From: Sinosporangium siamense
Lineage (GTDB): Bacteria; Actinomycetota; Actinomycetes; Streptosporangiales; Streptosporangiaceae
Direction of reading: 5' to 3'
DNA: 64,000 nt
Assembly (NCBI RefSeq): GCF_016863435.1
Contig: NZ_BOOW01000042.1
Location: forward strand, 86,452 to 150,451
The notes under the pieces are model-generated. The model ran no database searches. It saw only the letters and a program-made list of their open reading frames with translations, and had not been told where the DNA came from. Shown here piece after piece: positions 1 through 8,441 of this stretch; position 1 is the first letter of the stretch, and every line of letters starts with the position of its first letter. A program made the position numbers and the translations under genes.

Positions 1-694
1 ACAACGCGGCCCGCAGCAGCCCGGTCACCAGCGGGTGCGGCGCCCCGGGACGCGAGCGGACCTGCGGCACGAACACCGTGCCCACGTAGAAGGGATGACC
101 GGCCACCTCAAGCACCCGGGCCTCGCCGTCGCCGTCCACGCCGGTGACCGTGAAGCCGCCGTCGTGCAGGGTGCCCTGCCGCCGGGGATCGAGGCCGAAG
201 TTGCAGTAGTACTCCTCCTCGGCGCTCGCTCCGCCGTACAACTCGGCAGCCCGGGAGCCGGCGAGCAGGGTGACGGGCATGGTCTTGCCCGCCAGTGAGC
301 AGGCCAGCGCCGAGATGAACAGGGTCGAGGCGTAGGGGTCGTACTGGGCGTGCTGGGCGTCCTCGTAGCCGAGCACGTTGCGGGCGTATTCGATGATCAT
401 GTGCTGGCAGCCGCCGCACGTCCCCAGCGTGGGCACGCCGTGCTCGCGGCCGTGCCGGAGCGCGGCGAGGGCGCCGGCCAGGCTGAGGTACGGGCTGCCG
501 GGGGCGCACCACAACACGTCGGCCGCCTTGACCTCGCCCAGGTCGGATTCGAGCGGTTCGGTGGGCAGCCACCGGATGTCGACTCCGACGCCGAGGTGTG
601 CCGCGGCGTGCCGCAACGCGTCGTCGGTGGCCATGTGCGGGGGGAAGCCGGGGCGTAGGTCGCCGACGACCGCGACTTGCAGGGTTCGGTTCAT
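1..694 (-). CDS. CTP-synthase C-terminal-like class I glutamine amidotransferase (partial)
   Basis: The frame runs off the left edge, so the C-terminus is missing; the ATG is at 694. The product opens MNRTLQVAVVGDLRPGFPPH and has GTCGGCQH near residue 108, the nucleophile-elbow position of class I amidotransferases, with Cys as probable nucleophile. ECxxNFGL-like (YYCNFGLDPRR) and HPFYVGTVFVPQ segments follow, as in stand-alone proteins annotated as CTP synthase C-terminal region-related (seleno)proteins. Those are single-domain proteins of about 230 residues, so only a few residues should be lost here. There is no synthetase domain, so CTP synthesis is not implied; the substrate is unknown. 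The closest neighbour, upstream, is a degraded gene, so context does not help. Confidence 0.8.
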   Translation of the reverse strand, partial: MNRTLQVAVVGDLRPGFPPHMATDDALRHAAAHLGVGVDIRWLPTEPLESDLGEVKAADVLWCAPGSPYLSLAGALAALRHGREHGVPTLGTCGGCQHMIIEYARNVLGYEDAQHAQYDPYASTLFISALACSLAGKTMPVTLLAGSRAAELYGGASAEEEYYCNFGLDPRRQGTLHDGGFTVTGVDGDGEARVLEVAGHPFYVGTVFVPQVRSRPGAPHPLVTGLLRAAL

Positions 695-764
695 GGGCTT
701 CACTATGCGGCGGCACCGGCCATGAACACCAATGCCGAACCACGCGCCCGTCATGAGCGATCGC

Positions 765-1297
765 TCATGACGGCACCATCCGTTCCGTGCCGGCCGCGGT
801 GTCTTTCGGGCTCTGGGCGCGGAGTTCGGCGATCAGCGCGCGGACGGCTGCCGAGCCGAGCGTCTCGGGGGTGACGACATATCCGACACGGCGGGCGCGT
901 CGGGGCCGAGGGGCCGCATGGCCACCTTGGGCGGGGCGCCGCGCAGGCTCAGGCGGGGAACGATCGTGGTGCCGAGCCCGTGACCGACCATGGACATGGC
1001 CACGCCGTCGTCCTCCACCCGGATGTCGCCGGCGGAGAGCCACGGCTGCTGGGCGCACCAGTCCTCCGTCTCGGCCGAGGTGCGCTCGTTCCAGTCGATC
1101 GTGGGCAGGCTGAGCGGATCGGGGTGCCCGGCCGGTATCACCTGCCGCCGGCGTCCAGTCGGCGGCTGCGGGAAACCAGCGCTCGAGCTCCGCCGGCACG
1201 CTGACGGCCCGCCACACGCGCTCGATCGGGTGGCGACCGTGCACTCGAAGCGCAGCGCCGGGCGGCCGTCGATCGTCTCCAGGGTTTCGTGAATCAC
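765..1297 (-). pseudogene. SRPBCC (AHSA1-like) fragment joined to a LysR effector-domain fragment
   Basis: A good ribosome site (GGAGGAG, 1304-1310) precedes a GTG at 1297 opening IVIHETLETIDGRPALRFE, the start of an AHSA1-type SRPBCC protein. A frameshift near 1235 is needed to continue into ERVWRAVSVPAELERWFPAA. Around 1130 the reading changes to TIDWNERTSAETEDWCAQQP and VGHGLGTTIVPRLSL, typical of a LysR substrate-binding domain. A further frame change near 890 gives VGYVVTPETLGSAAVRALIA, a LysR C-terminus. Two unrelated gene remnants therefore abut, each frame-damaged. The junction is seen; a past deletion joining the two genes is inferred. Confidence 0.65.
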
Positions 1298-1717
1298 GAT
1301 GTCTCCTCCGAGTGTTGTTGCGGGGTGCCGAGGCGCCTCGGCCGGAACACGTTCCGGCACCTGCTGGACCTGAGCGGTGCGGTCCTGCGCATCGCGGACC
1401 TTCGCGGTGCGAACCTGTCAGGTACGCAGCTGATCGGCGCGGACATGGTCAGTGCGCGGCTGACGGGCGCCAGCCTGATCTTGGCGAACCTGAGCGATGC
1501 GGACCTGAGCCATGCGGACTTACACCGTGCGGTCCTGCGCGGTGCGGACCTTCGCGGTGCGGACCTGCGTGAGGCGCATCTGTTCGGAGCCGACCTGACC
1601 GGCGCGGACCTGCGTGGCGCGGATCTGCGCGGTGCGAACTTGCGCAGAATTCGTGGCGTGACCGAGCGGGAAGTGCGGGCGGCGACCTACGTCGACCAGA
1701 CCACGAAGTTCCACTGA
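1289..1717 (+). CDS. Pentapeptide-repeat protein
   Basis: The 142-residue product has about 18 tandem A(D/N)Lxx pentapeptides between residues 25 and 125, for example ADLRGANLSG, ADLSHADLHRA and ADLTGADLRG. Such repeats form a right-handed quadrilateral beta helix. Some family members mimic DNA and protect gyrase, but many have no known role, and nothing here assigns one. The tail ending DQTTKFH looks natural. The start is uncertain: a GTG at 1289 with weak AGGG upstream gives the longest frame, overlapping the damaged SRPBCC start on the other strand. The gene may itself be 5'-truncated, because residues 1-24 have no repeats and an odd Cys-Cys-Cys run. Confidence 0.7.
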   Translation: MNHDVSSECCCGVPRRLGRNTFRHLLDLSGAVLRIADLRGANLSGTQLIGADMVSARLTGASLILANLSDADLSHADLHRAVLRGADLRGADLREAHLFGADLTGADLRGADLRGANLRRIRGVTEREVRAATYVDQTTKFH

Positions 1718-1950
1718 GACAGCGTGGCCCGATGGCCGGCGATTCTGCCCGGTCGGCCTCTCTCCGGCCGCGTGTAGAGGCCGCAGCGTTGAAAGCACGC
1801 GGGCCGTCACCCAAGATCCACGAAGCTCGGGGCATCCTCTGGGCCATACCTCTACTCGATCTTCACAACCCTGGCCGGCAGCACGAGGGGTCGATGTCCG
1901 TACTGCCCCGTGAAGCCGTGGCGAGCCGCCGGTGCTCTCGCGTGTGGCGG

Positions 1951-3117
1951 TCAGGACGGCTGGACCTCGTCGAAGAGGGCGAGGGCTTCGGTGGGGTCCG
2001 GGCCCACGAGGCGTTCCAGACCGGCGGTCGTGATCTTCGCCCACCTGCCGGCGCGTGCCCACATCTGCTCCTCGAAGGCGCGGACGACCTCGGCCAGATC
2101 GCCGGGGGCGGCGGCGACGGACTCGGCGAGTTCGGCGCCTTCCAGCATCGCGAGGTTCGCGCCCGCCCCCAAGGGTGGCATCAGGTGTGCGGCGTCGCCC
2201 AGCAGCGTCACCCCGGGGACGTGGGCCCAGGTGTGGGCCACGGGCAGGACGTAGAGGGGGCGGTGGGCGAAGGCGGTGCCGTGGCGGAGGAGATTGAGGA
2301 CGGGAGCGGCCCAGCCGTCGAACAGAGCCAGCAGGCTTGATCGCACGGCCTCGACGTCGGCCAGGTCCAGGCCCTCGTCCAGGCCCGTGCGCCGGTTCAG
2401 GCCCATATGCCGCTCCAGGTCCGTGTGCCAGTCCAGGGGCGCGCGGAACTGGGCGTAGACCTTGACGTGGCCGCCGCTGTTGCGCTGGGCGGCCAGGGCG
2501 CGGTTCACGCCGTACACGGCCACGGAGCCGTCGCCGATCAGCCGGGCGAGGTCGGGGTGGCGGGTGTCGACTTCGTCCAGGGAGGTCTCGACCATGGTGA
2601 CGCCGGTGTAGTACGGCGTCGCGGACGTGACCGCCGGGCGGACCCGGGACCAGGCCCCGTCCGCGCCGACCACGAGGTCGAACGTCTCCTGCCGCCCGTC
2701 CGCGAAATGGACCAGCACGCCGTCCCGGCTCCCCGGCTCCACCTCCGTCACGTCCCGCCCCCACTGCACGTCCAGGGAGCCGAGCAGCAGGTCACGGAGT
2801 TTCCCGCGGTCGATCTCGGGATTGGCCAGGTCGTCCGGACGGGGGCGCCAGTCGCGAAGCACGGTCCCGTCCGTGTCCAGGATGCGCATGGCCTGCCCCT
2901 CGGGACGAGACAGCGCCTGGAACTCCGCCAGCACCCCCGCCTTGTCCAGCGCGAGCTGGCCCAGCTGTTCGTGCAGATCCAGCGTGCCGCCCGGGGGACG
3001 GGCGCCGGGGGAGGGATCGCGTTCGAGGACGGTGACGGGGTGATCGTGGCGGTGCAGTACGCGGGCGAAGGTAAGACCGGCGGGGCCGCCTCCGACTACG
3101 GCGATACGACGTCTCAT
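1951..3117 (-). CDS. FAD-dependent aromatic-ring monooxygenase (TetX-like)
   Basis: This 388-residue flavoprotein has the FAD/NAD(P)H-dependent hydroxylase layout. The Rossmann fingerprint GGGPAGL lies at residues 8-14, the DG-type motif VVGADGAWSRVR near 170, and the second FAD-binding GDAAHLMPPLGAGAN near 300. It would hydroxylate a planar aromatic or polyketide substrate using NAD(P)H and O2; the closest known types are TetX and antibiotic-modifying hydroxylases, but the substrate cannot be read from sequence. It is divergent from the TetR gene at 3172, with only 54 bp between the starts, so that regulator probably controls it. Its start lies a few bases from the likely transcription start, suggesting a leaderless mRNA. 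Confidence 0.88.
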   Translation of the reverse strand: MRRRIAVVGGGPAGLTFARVLHRHDHPVTVLERDPSPGARPPGGTLDLHEQLGQLALDKAGVLAEFQALSRPEGQAMRILDTDGTVLRDWRPRPDDLANPEIDRGKLRDLLLGSLDVQWGRDVTEVEPGSRDGVLVHFADGRQETFDLVVGADGAWSRVRPAVTSATPYYTGVTMVETSLDEVDTRHPDLARLIGDGSVAVYGVNRALAAQRNSGGHVKVYAQFRAPLDWHTDLERHMGLNRRTGLDEGLDLADVEAVRSSLLALFDGWAAPVLNLLRHGTAFAHRPLYVLPVAHTWAHVPGVTLLGDAAHLMPPLGAGANLAMLEGAELAESVAAAPGDLAEVVRAFEEQMWARAGRWAKITTAGLERLVGPDPTEALALFDEVQPS

Positions 3118-3120
3118 GTC

Positions 3121-3171
3121 GATACACTGTATTTGCGCAATACGGCGTATCGCAACTGTACGATGTAGCCC
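3121..3171. promoter_or_regulatory. Divergent promoter and TetR-type operator
   Basis: The 54-bp gap between the two genes holds ATAC-GGC-GTAT and an overlapping TTGCG ... CGCAA dyad (3133-3155). On the minus strand TTGCGA (3150-3155) is followed 18 bp on by TACAGT, about 8 bp before the monooxygenase ATG. On the plus strand TACGAT (3159-3164) lies just before the TetR ATG. Both transcripts would be nearly leaderless, and the dyad sits between the promoters where a TetR dimer could block both. Confidence 0.55.
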
Positions 3172-3864
3172 ATGACCGTGTGGGACCGTCCGGAGCCGTC
3201 GCCGCGCCCTGCCCCGCTCGACCGGGAGCGCATCGTCGCCGCCGCCGTCGCGCTGGCCGACGAGGGCGGGCTGGAGGCGGTGTCGCTGCGCAAGGTCGCC
3301 GCCCGGCTGGGCGCCGGCCCGATGCGGCTGTACGGGTACATCGCCACCAAGGAAGAGCTGTTCGACCTCATGGTGGACGAGGTGTACGCCGAGATCCTCC
3401 CCGAGGGGCGGCCCGGGGACTGGCGGGAGGCGCTGCGCGTTCTCGCCGAGCGCACCAGGCTGGCGGCCCTTCGTCACGAGTGGCTGGCCGACCTGCTCGG
3501 CGGACGCCCGGCGCTGGGCCCGAACGCCCTGGCGGTGTCGGAGGCCACGCTGGCCGCGCTCGACGGCCTGGCCGACGTCGACACCGCCATGCGCGCGGTG
3601 GAGACGGTCGGCGCCTACTACATCGGCGCGATCAGGCGCGAGATCGCCAACCTGCGGGCCGAGCGCGCCACGGGCCTGTCCGAGTCCGACTGGCAGCGCG
3701 CCCGCGGTCCGCACGTGACCGGGATGCTGGCCACGGGCCGCTTCCCGGCGCTGGCCAAGTTCGTGCACGAGGGCACGGAGGTGGACGCCGGGACGTCCTT
3801 CGCGACCGGGCTGGAGTGGATCCTCGACGCCGTCGCCGCCAAACTCGCCCGGCCGCCGGCTTAA
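3172..3864 (+). CDS. TetR/AcrR family repressor
   Basis: The 230-residue protein has an N-terminal helix-turn-helix (about residues 22-66; LDRERIVAAAVALADEGG, SLRKVAARLGAGPMRLYGYI, then TKEELFDLMVDEVY). A TetR_C-type ligand domain follows, as in regulators of tetracycline and polyketide resistance genes. It is divergent from a TetX-like hydroxylase and shares a 54-bp regulatory region with it, so it most likely represses that gene and itself until an effector binds. The effector is unknown. Confidence 0.88.
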   Translation: MTVWDRPEPSPRPAPLDRERIVAAAVALADEGGLEAVSLRKVAARLGAGPMRLYGYIATKEELFDLMVDEVYAEILPEGRPGDWREALRVLAERTRLAALRHEWLADLLGGRPALGPNALAVSEATLAALDGLADVDTAMRAVETVGAYYIGAIRREIANLRAERATGLSESDWQRARGPHVTGMLATGRFPALAKFVHEGTEVDAGTSFATGLEWILDAVAAKLARPPA

Positions 3865-3922
3865 CGCTCACGATTCCCGGCAGCGCATGACACCGCCAGA
3901 GCTCGGCCGATTCGGAGGCAAT

Positions 3923-4139
3923 CTCGGGAGGGGCTGGGCCATCTGCAGCGGCACGCGGACTCCTGGCCGGTCGCGTCGGCCTCGATCGCCGGGGGCGTGT
4001 CGGAGTCGGGGGCGTATGCCTTGAGCACCAGCACAGCACCCCGGCCCACGCGCCGCGCCGGGCCGGCTCCGTGATCGCCTTCAACCTGCCGCGAGCTCGG
4101 GAGGGGCTGCGCCATCTGCGGCGGCACGCGGGGCTCCTG
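3923..4139. repeat. Direct repeat pair of about 43 bp
   Basis: Two imperfect copies of a sequence beginning CTCGGGAGGGGCTG and ending near CTCCTG occur at 3923-3965 and 4096-4139, with a handful of mismatches. They lie in a 586-bp stretch (3865-4450) with no intact gene. The copies look like a local duplication next to a Tn3-transposase scrap. I see no coding function in either copy. Confidence 0.6.
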
Positions 4140-4271
4140 TGCTCCGGCAGTCGCACACGCTTGGATTCCCGCGCATCGGCTCGCCGGTCGGCCTGCTCCC
4201 CTGGAACAACCAGGCCATGGGCGGTCTCGACGCCGAGCCCCCTCCGGCCACGAGCCCGGCGGTATCCCGCC

Positions 4272-4390
4272 CAGCGGGCGCAGGCCGTACAGATGCCCAA
4301 CCGCTGAGCGAGGTGGTCCACGACCTCGGCGGGGACCTGACGAGAATCGGGAAGAAAGAACCTGCGCCCCCGCACGAACGCCCACATCCC
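4272..4390 (-). pseudogene. Tn3-family transposase N-terminal fragment
   Basis: Reading the minus strand gives RRFFLPDSRQVPAEVVDHLA followed by QRLGI. This matches the DUF4158 part of Tn3-family TnpA, where a segment of the form F-x-P-D-x-x-x-VPxxVVDYxAxQLGI is standard. The matching part is only about 25-40 codons long and has no start or catalytic domain, so it is a relic. Assignment rests on this one motif. Confidence 0.5.
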
Positions 4391-4450
4391 ATGCCAGCCT
4401 CGCGACAGCCGAGCCGGACATAGGCGTGGCGGATGCCTGCTGTGTACCGC

Positions 4451-5596
4451 TCAGCCGCGCAGTTGGGCGTTCAGGCGGGCGGCCTGGCGGGTGAGGTGGT
4501 CGCGTTCGGGGAGGCTGGGCGCCGATCGGGCGGCCTCGGCGTAGAGCCGGGCCGCGGTCACCGGGTCGCCGGCACGCTCGTGCAGGTAGGCCGTGACGGC
4601 GGTGTGGCGGGGCAGGGCGGGATCCAGTCCCTTCAGCGCGGCCAGACCGTTCCTGGGGCCGTCGGCCTCGCCGACCGCTACGGCTCGGTTGAGGCGGGCC
4701 ACCGGGCTGTCGGTGAGGCGCACCAGTTCGTCGTACCACTCGACGATCTGCACCCAGTCGGTCTCCTCCGCAGTCCGGGCGTCGGCGTGGAGCGCGGCGA
4801 CGGCGGCTTGGGCCTGGAACTCGCCCAGGCGGTCGCGGGCGAGGGCCGCCTGGAGCACCTCGACGCCCTCGGCGATCAGGCGGGTGTCCCATAGGCAGCG
4901 GTCCTGCTCGGCGAGAGGCACGAGCCTGCCGTCGGGGCCGGTCCGCGCCGGGCGCCGCGCGTGGTGGAGCAGCATGAGCGCGAGCAGGCCCGCGACCTCC
5001 TCATGGTCGATCTCGGCCGCCAGCTGGCGCGTGAGCCGGATCGCTTCGCCGGCGAGGTCGACGTCACCGGAGTAGCCCTCGTTGAAGACCAGGTAGAGCA
5101 CCCGCAGCACCGTGGCGACGTCACCGGGCCGGCTGAAGCGGACACCCGACACGGTGCGTTTGGCCCTGCTGATCCGCTGGGCCATGGTCGCCTCCGGCAC
5201 GAGGTACGCCTGCGCGATCTGACGCGTGGTCAGCCCGCCGACCGCGCGCAGCGTGAGCGCGACGGCCGAAGCCGGCGTCAGGGACGGATGCGCGCACAGG
5301 AAGTAGAGCTGGAGCGTGTCGTCCACCGCCTCGCCCGGACCGGGCACGGGCTCACCCTCGACGCGCGCCTCGCGGTCCCGCCGGGAGGTGTCGGCGCGGG
5401 CGGCGTCGAGGAACTTGCGCCAGGCCACGGTGACCAGCCAGCCCTTGGGATCCTGCGGCGGATCGTCCGGCCACACACGCACGGCCTCGACCAGGGCGTC
5501 CTGCACGGCGTCCTCGGCCGCCGCGAAGCCGGCTCCGCGGCGGACCAGGACGCTGATCACGGTGGGCGTGAGGGTCCGCAGCAGAGCCTCGTCCAC
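4451..5596 (-). CDS. ECF42-type RNA polymerase sigma factor with C-terminal TPR-like domain
   Basis: The 381-residue protein has a sigma-70 region 2 (EDAVQDALVEAVRVWP, then GWLVTVAWRKFLDAARAD), a region 4 (LTTRQIAQAYLVPEATMAQR), and about 200 further residues of helical DUF6596/TPR-like sequence (FNEGYSGDVDLAGEAIRL, LHADARTAEETDWVQI, LNRAVAVGEADGPRNGLAAL). That long C-terminal extension is characteristic of ECF group 42, whose genes usually sit beside DGPF (YCII) genes. Such a gene lies directly upstream (5603-6010) with a 6-bp gap, so the pair is probably one transcript. The start is GTG at 5596. There is no anti-sigma gene, as expected if the C-terminal domain controls activity. Confidence 0.9.
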   Translation of the reverse strand: MDEALLRTLTPTVISVLVRRGAGFAAAEDAVQDALVEAVRVWPDDPPQDPKGWLVTVAWRKFLDAARADTSRRDREARVEGEPVPGPGEAVDDTLQLYFLCAHPSLTPASAVALTLRAVGGLTTRQIAQAYLVPEATMAQRISRAKRTVSGVRFSRPGDVATVLRVLYLVFNEGYSGDVDLAGEAIRLTRQLAAEIDHEEVAGLLALMLLHHARRPARTGPDGRLVPLAEQDRCLWDTRLIAEGVEVLQAALARDRLGEFQAQAAVAALHADARTAEETDWVQIVEWYDELVRLTDSPVARLNRAVAVGEADGPRNGLAALKGLDPALPRHTAVTAYLHERAGDPVTAARLYAEAARSAPSLPERDHLTRQAARLNAQLRG

Positions 5597-5602
5597 CGTG
5601 CC

Positions 5603-6010
5603 TCACTCCGTGATGGTCGGCGGCGCGGTCAGGAACGGCCGCACCTCGAGCCACTCGTGGATCGGCTTCCCGCCCGCCCCCGGAGCCGCGGACAGCTCGC
5701 CTGCCAGCTCGAGCGCCCGCTCGTAGGTGTCGACGTCGATCACCATCCAGCCGGCGATCAGGTCCTTGGTCTCGGCGAACGGGCCGTCGGTGACCGGCGG
5801 CCGCCCTTCGCCGTCGTAGCGGACGAACGTGCCCTCCGGGGAGAGCGCCTGCCCGTCGACGAACTCGCCGGTGCCCTCCAGCCGGGCGGCGAAGTCCTGC
5901 ATGTATTGCACGTGCGCCGTAACCTCCTCCGGCGTCCACTGGGCCATCGGCACGTCGTTGACCGCCGCCGGCGCGCCCCGGTAGTGCTTGAGCAGAAGGT
6001 ATTTGGCCAT
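5603..6010 (-). CDS. DGPF-domain (YCII-related) protein
   Basis: This 135-residue protein opens MAKYLLLKHYRGAP and contains VTDGPFAETKDLIAGWMVID, the DGPF motif that names the family, in a ferredoxin-like YCII fold. The biochemical role is unknown. Proteins of this type are standard neighbours and likely targets of ECF42 sigma factors, and the sigma gene follows after 6 bp. AAGGAG lies 6 bases before the ATG at 6010; another ATG at 6013 is too close to that site. Confidence 0.88.
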   Translation of the reverse strand: MAKYLLLKHYRGAPAAVNDVPMAQWTPEEVTAHVQYMQDFAARLEGTGEFVDGQALSPEGTFVRYDGEGRPPVTDGPFAETKDLIAGWMVIDVDTYERALELAGELSAAPGAGGKPIHEWLEVRPFLTAPPTITE

Positions 6011-6209
6011 CATGTTCTCCTTGGTGCGATGCAGCCTGTTGTGGCTGTGTTCACTCCGGGGACGGAGCCGCACTCGGGTTCTCGACATCCCACCGCGAAA
6101 ATTTTCCGGCGGACTTCACAGGCTAGCGGCCGGAGGACGCGACTCACCTGCGACGTGGCGCCGTAGATCCTGGTCAGGGCCCCGATATGGGTACCGTGCC
6201 GGCCCGGTG

Positions 6210-6470
6210 ATGCGAGTTGCATCCGATACCCAGGTACCAGGGGAGGCTCACCCGTGGCCGGAGCGGCTCCCGCCTGGCGGGGCCGGCGACCTGTTCCGCA
6301 GGGCCGACCCGGTCGCCTATGTGTGGGGGGAGCCCAAACGGGTGGTGGAAGTGCTTGCCGATCTGGCCCGCGAGCACGGTCGCTGGCGGCATCCGCTGCG
6401 GTATCTGCGACCGCGCCCGGATGTGTCCCCCGAGGCGGTTCCCCTCGGCACCGCGATGGAGCACATTTAG
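6210..6470 (+). CDS. Hypothetical small protein
   Basis: A possible 86-residue reading frame from ATG 6210 contains DLFRRADPVAYVWGEPKRVV and ends ..PLGTAMEHI. Composition is plausible for a protein, but I recognise no family and see no good ribosome site. The surrounding 6011-6655 stretch contains no other gene I can support. It could be a chance frame. Confidence 0.25.
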   Translation: MRVASDTQVPGEAHPWPERLPPGGAGDLFRRADPVAYVWGEPKRVVEVLADLAREHGRWRHPLRYLRPRPDVSPEAVPLGTAMEHI

Positions 6471-6655
6471 CTGACTGGCGGCCGTGGAATGCCTTCTTGC
6501 TGTGACTTTTCGTTTTGTTTCGCCGGGAGCAGGAAGTCATTTACCGGAGAGATTCGGGCCCCGAAGCCGCGAGCCCCCAGGAGCACGGCGGCTCCCAGCA
6601 TGTGGTTAGCAGTCGGCCCGACGGTGCCGTTTTGGTCGGGGTCGGGGCGGCACTG

Positions 6656-7693
6656 TCAGCGTCGTTCGCCCAAACCGGTGGAAATTTCCGTCAGGCGTGA
6701 GCCGTCCGGCTTCAACGGCGGGGTGTCCATGCCGGCGCCCTCGGACAACCCCTCGATCACCTCGCGCACGGCGTCGCTCGCGCTGTGGTGCGGGCTCCAG
6801 CCGAGTTCGGTGCGTGCCCTGGTGGTGTCCATGACCGGCAAGTGCATCGCCATCTCGAACAGGCCCGGCGAGGCGGGGACAAGATGGGCGTGCCAGGCCG
6901 CGGCCAGCGCGCCGCGCGCCAGCCACGGCGCTACGGTGACCATCTTGGCGCCGAGCATCTTCGCCAGCTCGCGGGTGGTCAGCACCGGGTCCGCCGCGAT
7001 GTTGAACGGGCCCGACACCTGCCGGACGGCGGCCAGCCGGTAGGCCTGTCCCATGTCGTCGGCGTGCACCGTCTGCAGCCGCAGGCCCGGCAGATCGGGA
7101 AGGACCGGCACATGCTTGATCAGCTTGCCTGGCAAGAACGGCCCGGCGAACAGACGGCGCTGCTCGCTGGCAGCGGCGCGTTGGAAGACGAAGCCAGGCC
7201 GCAGCCTGACCACCCGGACATTGCGGTGGTCACGCACGAAGACGTCCAGGATGCGCTCGACATAGGCCTTCTCCCTGCCGTAGGCGGCACGTGGCCAGCC
7301 GTGGGTCGGCCACGACTCATCGACGGCCCGGTCGCGCGGGCCCGGCGAGTATGCGCCGACCGACGAGGCGTACACCAGGGCGGGGACGTCCGCTCTTGCC
7401 ACCGCGTCGAACACCCGCATACTGCCCAGCACGTTGGTGCGCCAGGTGACGGTGCTGTCCCGGGTGGGCTGGAACAGCCAGGCCAGATGGATGACGACGT
7501 CGGCGCCCCGGAAGAGGGGGACCAGGTCGTCATGGGTCACATCCGCGGTCTGCCAGCTTGTCTTGGCGCCGAAATCCTTGTTCGCACGGCGATCGGCCAC
7601 GCCCACGACAGCGGTGACAGCCGGATCGGCCTCCAGAGCGCTCAAGACGCTCGTGCCGACGTTGCCGCTGGCGCCCACGACGATGATTCTCAT
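6656..7693 (-). CDS. NAD-dependent epimerase/dehydratase (extended SDR)
   Basis: The 345-residue protein starts MRIIVVGASGNVGTSVLSAL, an N-terminal NAD(P)-binding GxxGxxG motif. It also has VIHLAWLF near residue 75, YASSVGAYSPG near 115, and a YGREK catalytic Tyr-x-x-x-Lys near 140. It is therefore an extended short-chain dehydrogenase acting on a sugar or similar substrate. GAGAGGAG lies about 6 bases before the ATG. It follows the damaged alcohol dehydrogenase gene by 76 bp and is probably co-transcribed with it. The substrate is unknown. Confidence 0.87.
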   Translation of the reverse strand: MRIIVVGASGNVGTSVLSALEADPAVTAVVGVADRRANKDFGAKTSWQTADVTHDDLVPLFRGADVVIHLAWLFQPTRDSTVTWRTNVLGSMRVFDAVARADVPALVYASSVGAYSPGPRDRAVDESWPTHGWPRAAYGREKAYVERILDVFVRDHRNVRVVRLRPGFVFQRAAASEQRRLFAGPFLPGKLIKHVPVLPDLPGLRLQTVHADDMGQAYRLAAVRQVSGPFNIAADPVLTTRELAKMLGAKMVTVAPWLARGALAAAWHAHLVPASPGLFEMAMHLPVMDTTRARTELGWSPHHSASDAVREVIEGLSEGAGMDTPPLKPDGSRLTEISTGLGERR

Positions 7694-7769
7694 GCGCTGC
7701 TCCTCTCTTCTGTGACTCTTGCCACCTGCTGGGAGGCCGGTTGGGGACACACGTTTGCGGGGTAGCCGG

Positions 7770-8441
7770 CTACGGATTGAGCAGGATCTTGTTGACTCCG
7801 TCACGCTTCTTCTGGAAGATCTCGTACACCCGGTGATCGCGGTGGAGGGCGATCCTGGCCGGCATCTGCCCGACCGGGCCGAGCCCGAGCACGGTGACGC
7901 TGCCCCCCTCGGGGATCTCGGCGTACTCGACCCCTTGCCAGGCCGTTGGCAGGACGTCCGATAGGTAGACGAACCGCTCGTCGGGTGGCCCCTCCGGCAC
8001 CTTGATCGGGCCGAAGTGAGCCTGCGGCACTCCGAGGTAGGCCGCCTGGCCGCCGGGGACCTGCCCGTACAGGCGGGTGTAGCCGAACATCGCCGCGCCC
8101 GTACCCTGCTCACGGACCTGCGTGGTCTCGCACTGGGCGTACAGGCTCAGGCCGCACATATGGCAGTGGCCACAGGAGATGTTGAACGGGACGACCACCC
8201 GGTCGCCCGGCCGGATATGCGTGACCTCGGCCCCCATCTCTTCGACCACGCCCATCGGCTCGTGGCCGAGGATGTCGCCCTCGGTCGTGAACGGGCCGAG
8301 CACTTCGTACAGGTGCAGGTCGGACCCGCAGATGCCGGACGAGGTGACCTTGATGACCGCGTCGGTGGGCTCCTTGATGACCGGGTCTGGGACTTCCTCT
8401 ACTCGGACGTCTCGCCGGCCGTGCCACGTAACGGCTTTCAT
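7770..8441 (-). pseudogene. Zinc alcohol dehydrogenase with large in-frame internal deletion
   Basis: The N-terminal catalytic half is intact: GICGSDLHLY (catalytic zinc Cys), GHEPMG (zinc His-Glu) and CGHCHMCGLSLYAQC (structural zinc cysteines). At about residue 195 the start of the Rossmann fold, VTVLGLGPVGQMPARIALH, jumps directly to RDHRVYEIFQKKRDG, which in full-length relatives lies at the extreme C-terminus. The product is 223 residues, against roughly 380-400 in the family, so most of the NAD-binding domain is gone although the frame stays open. GGGAGGGG precedes the ATG at 8441. An active dehydrogenase is very unlikely; translation of the remnant cannot be excluded. Confidence 0.82.
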
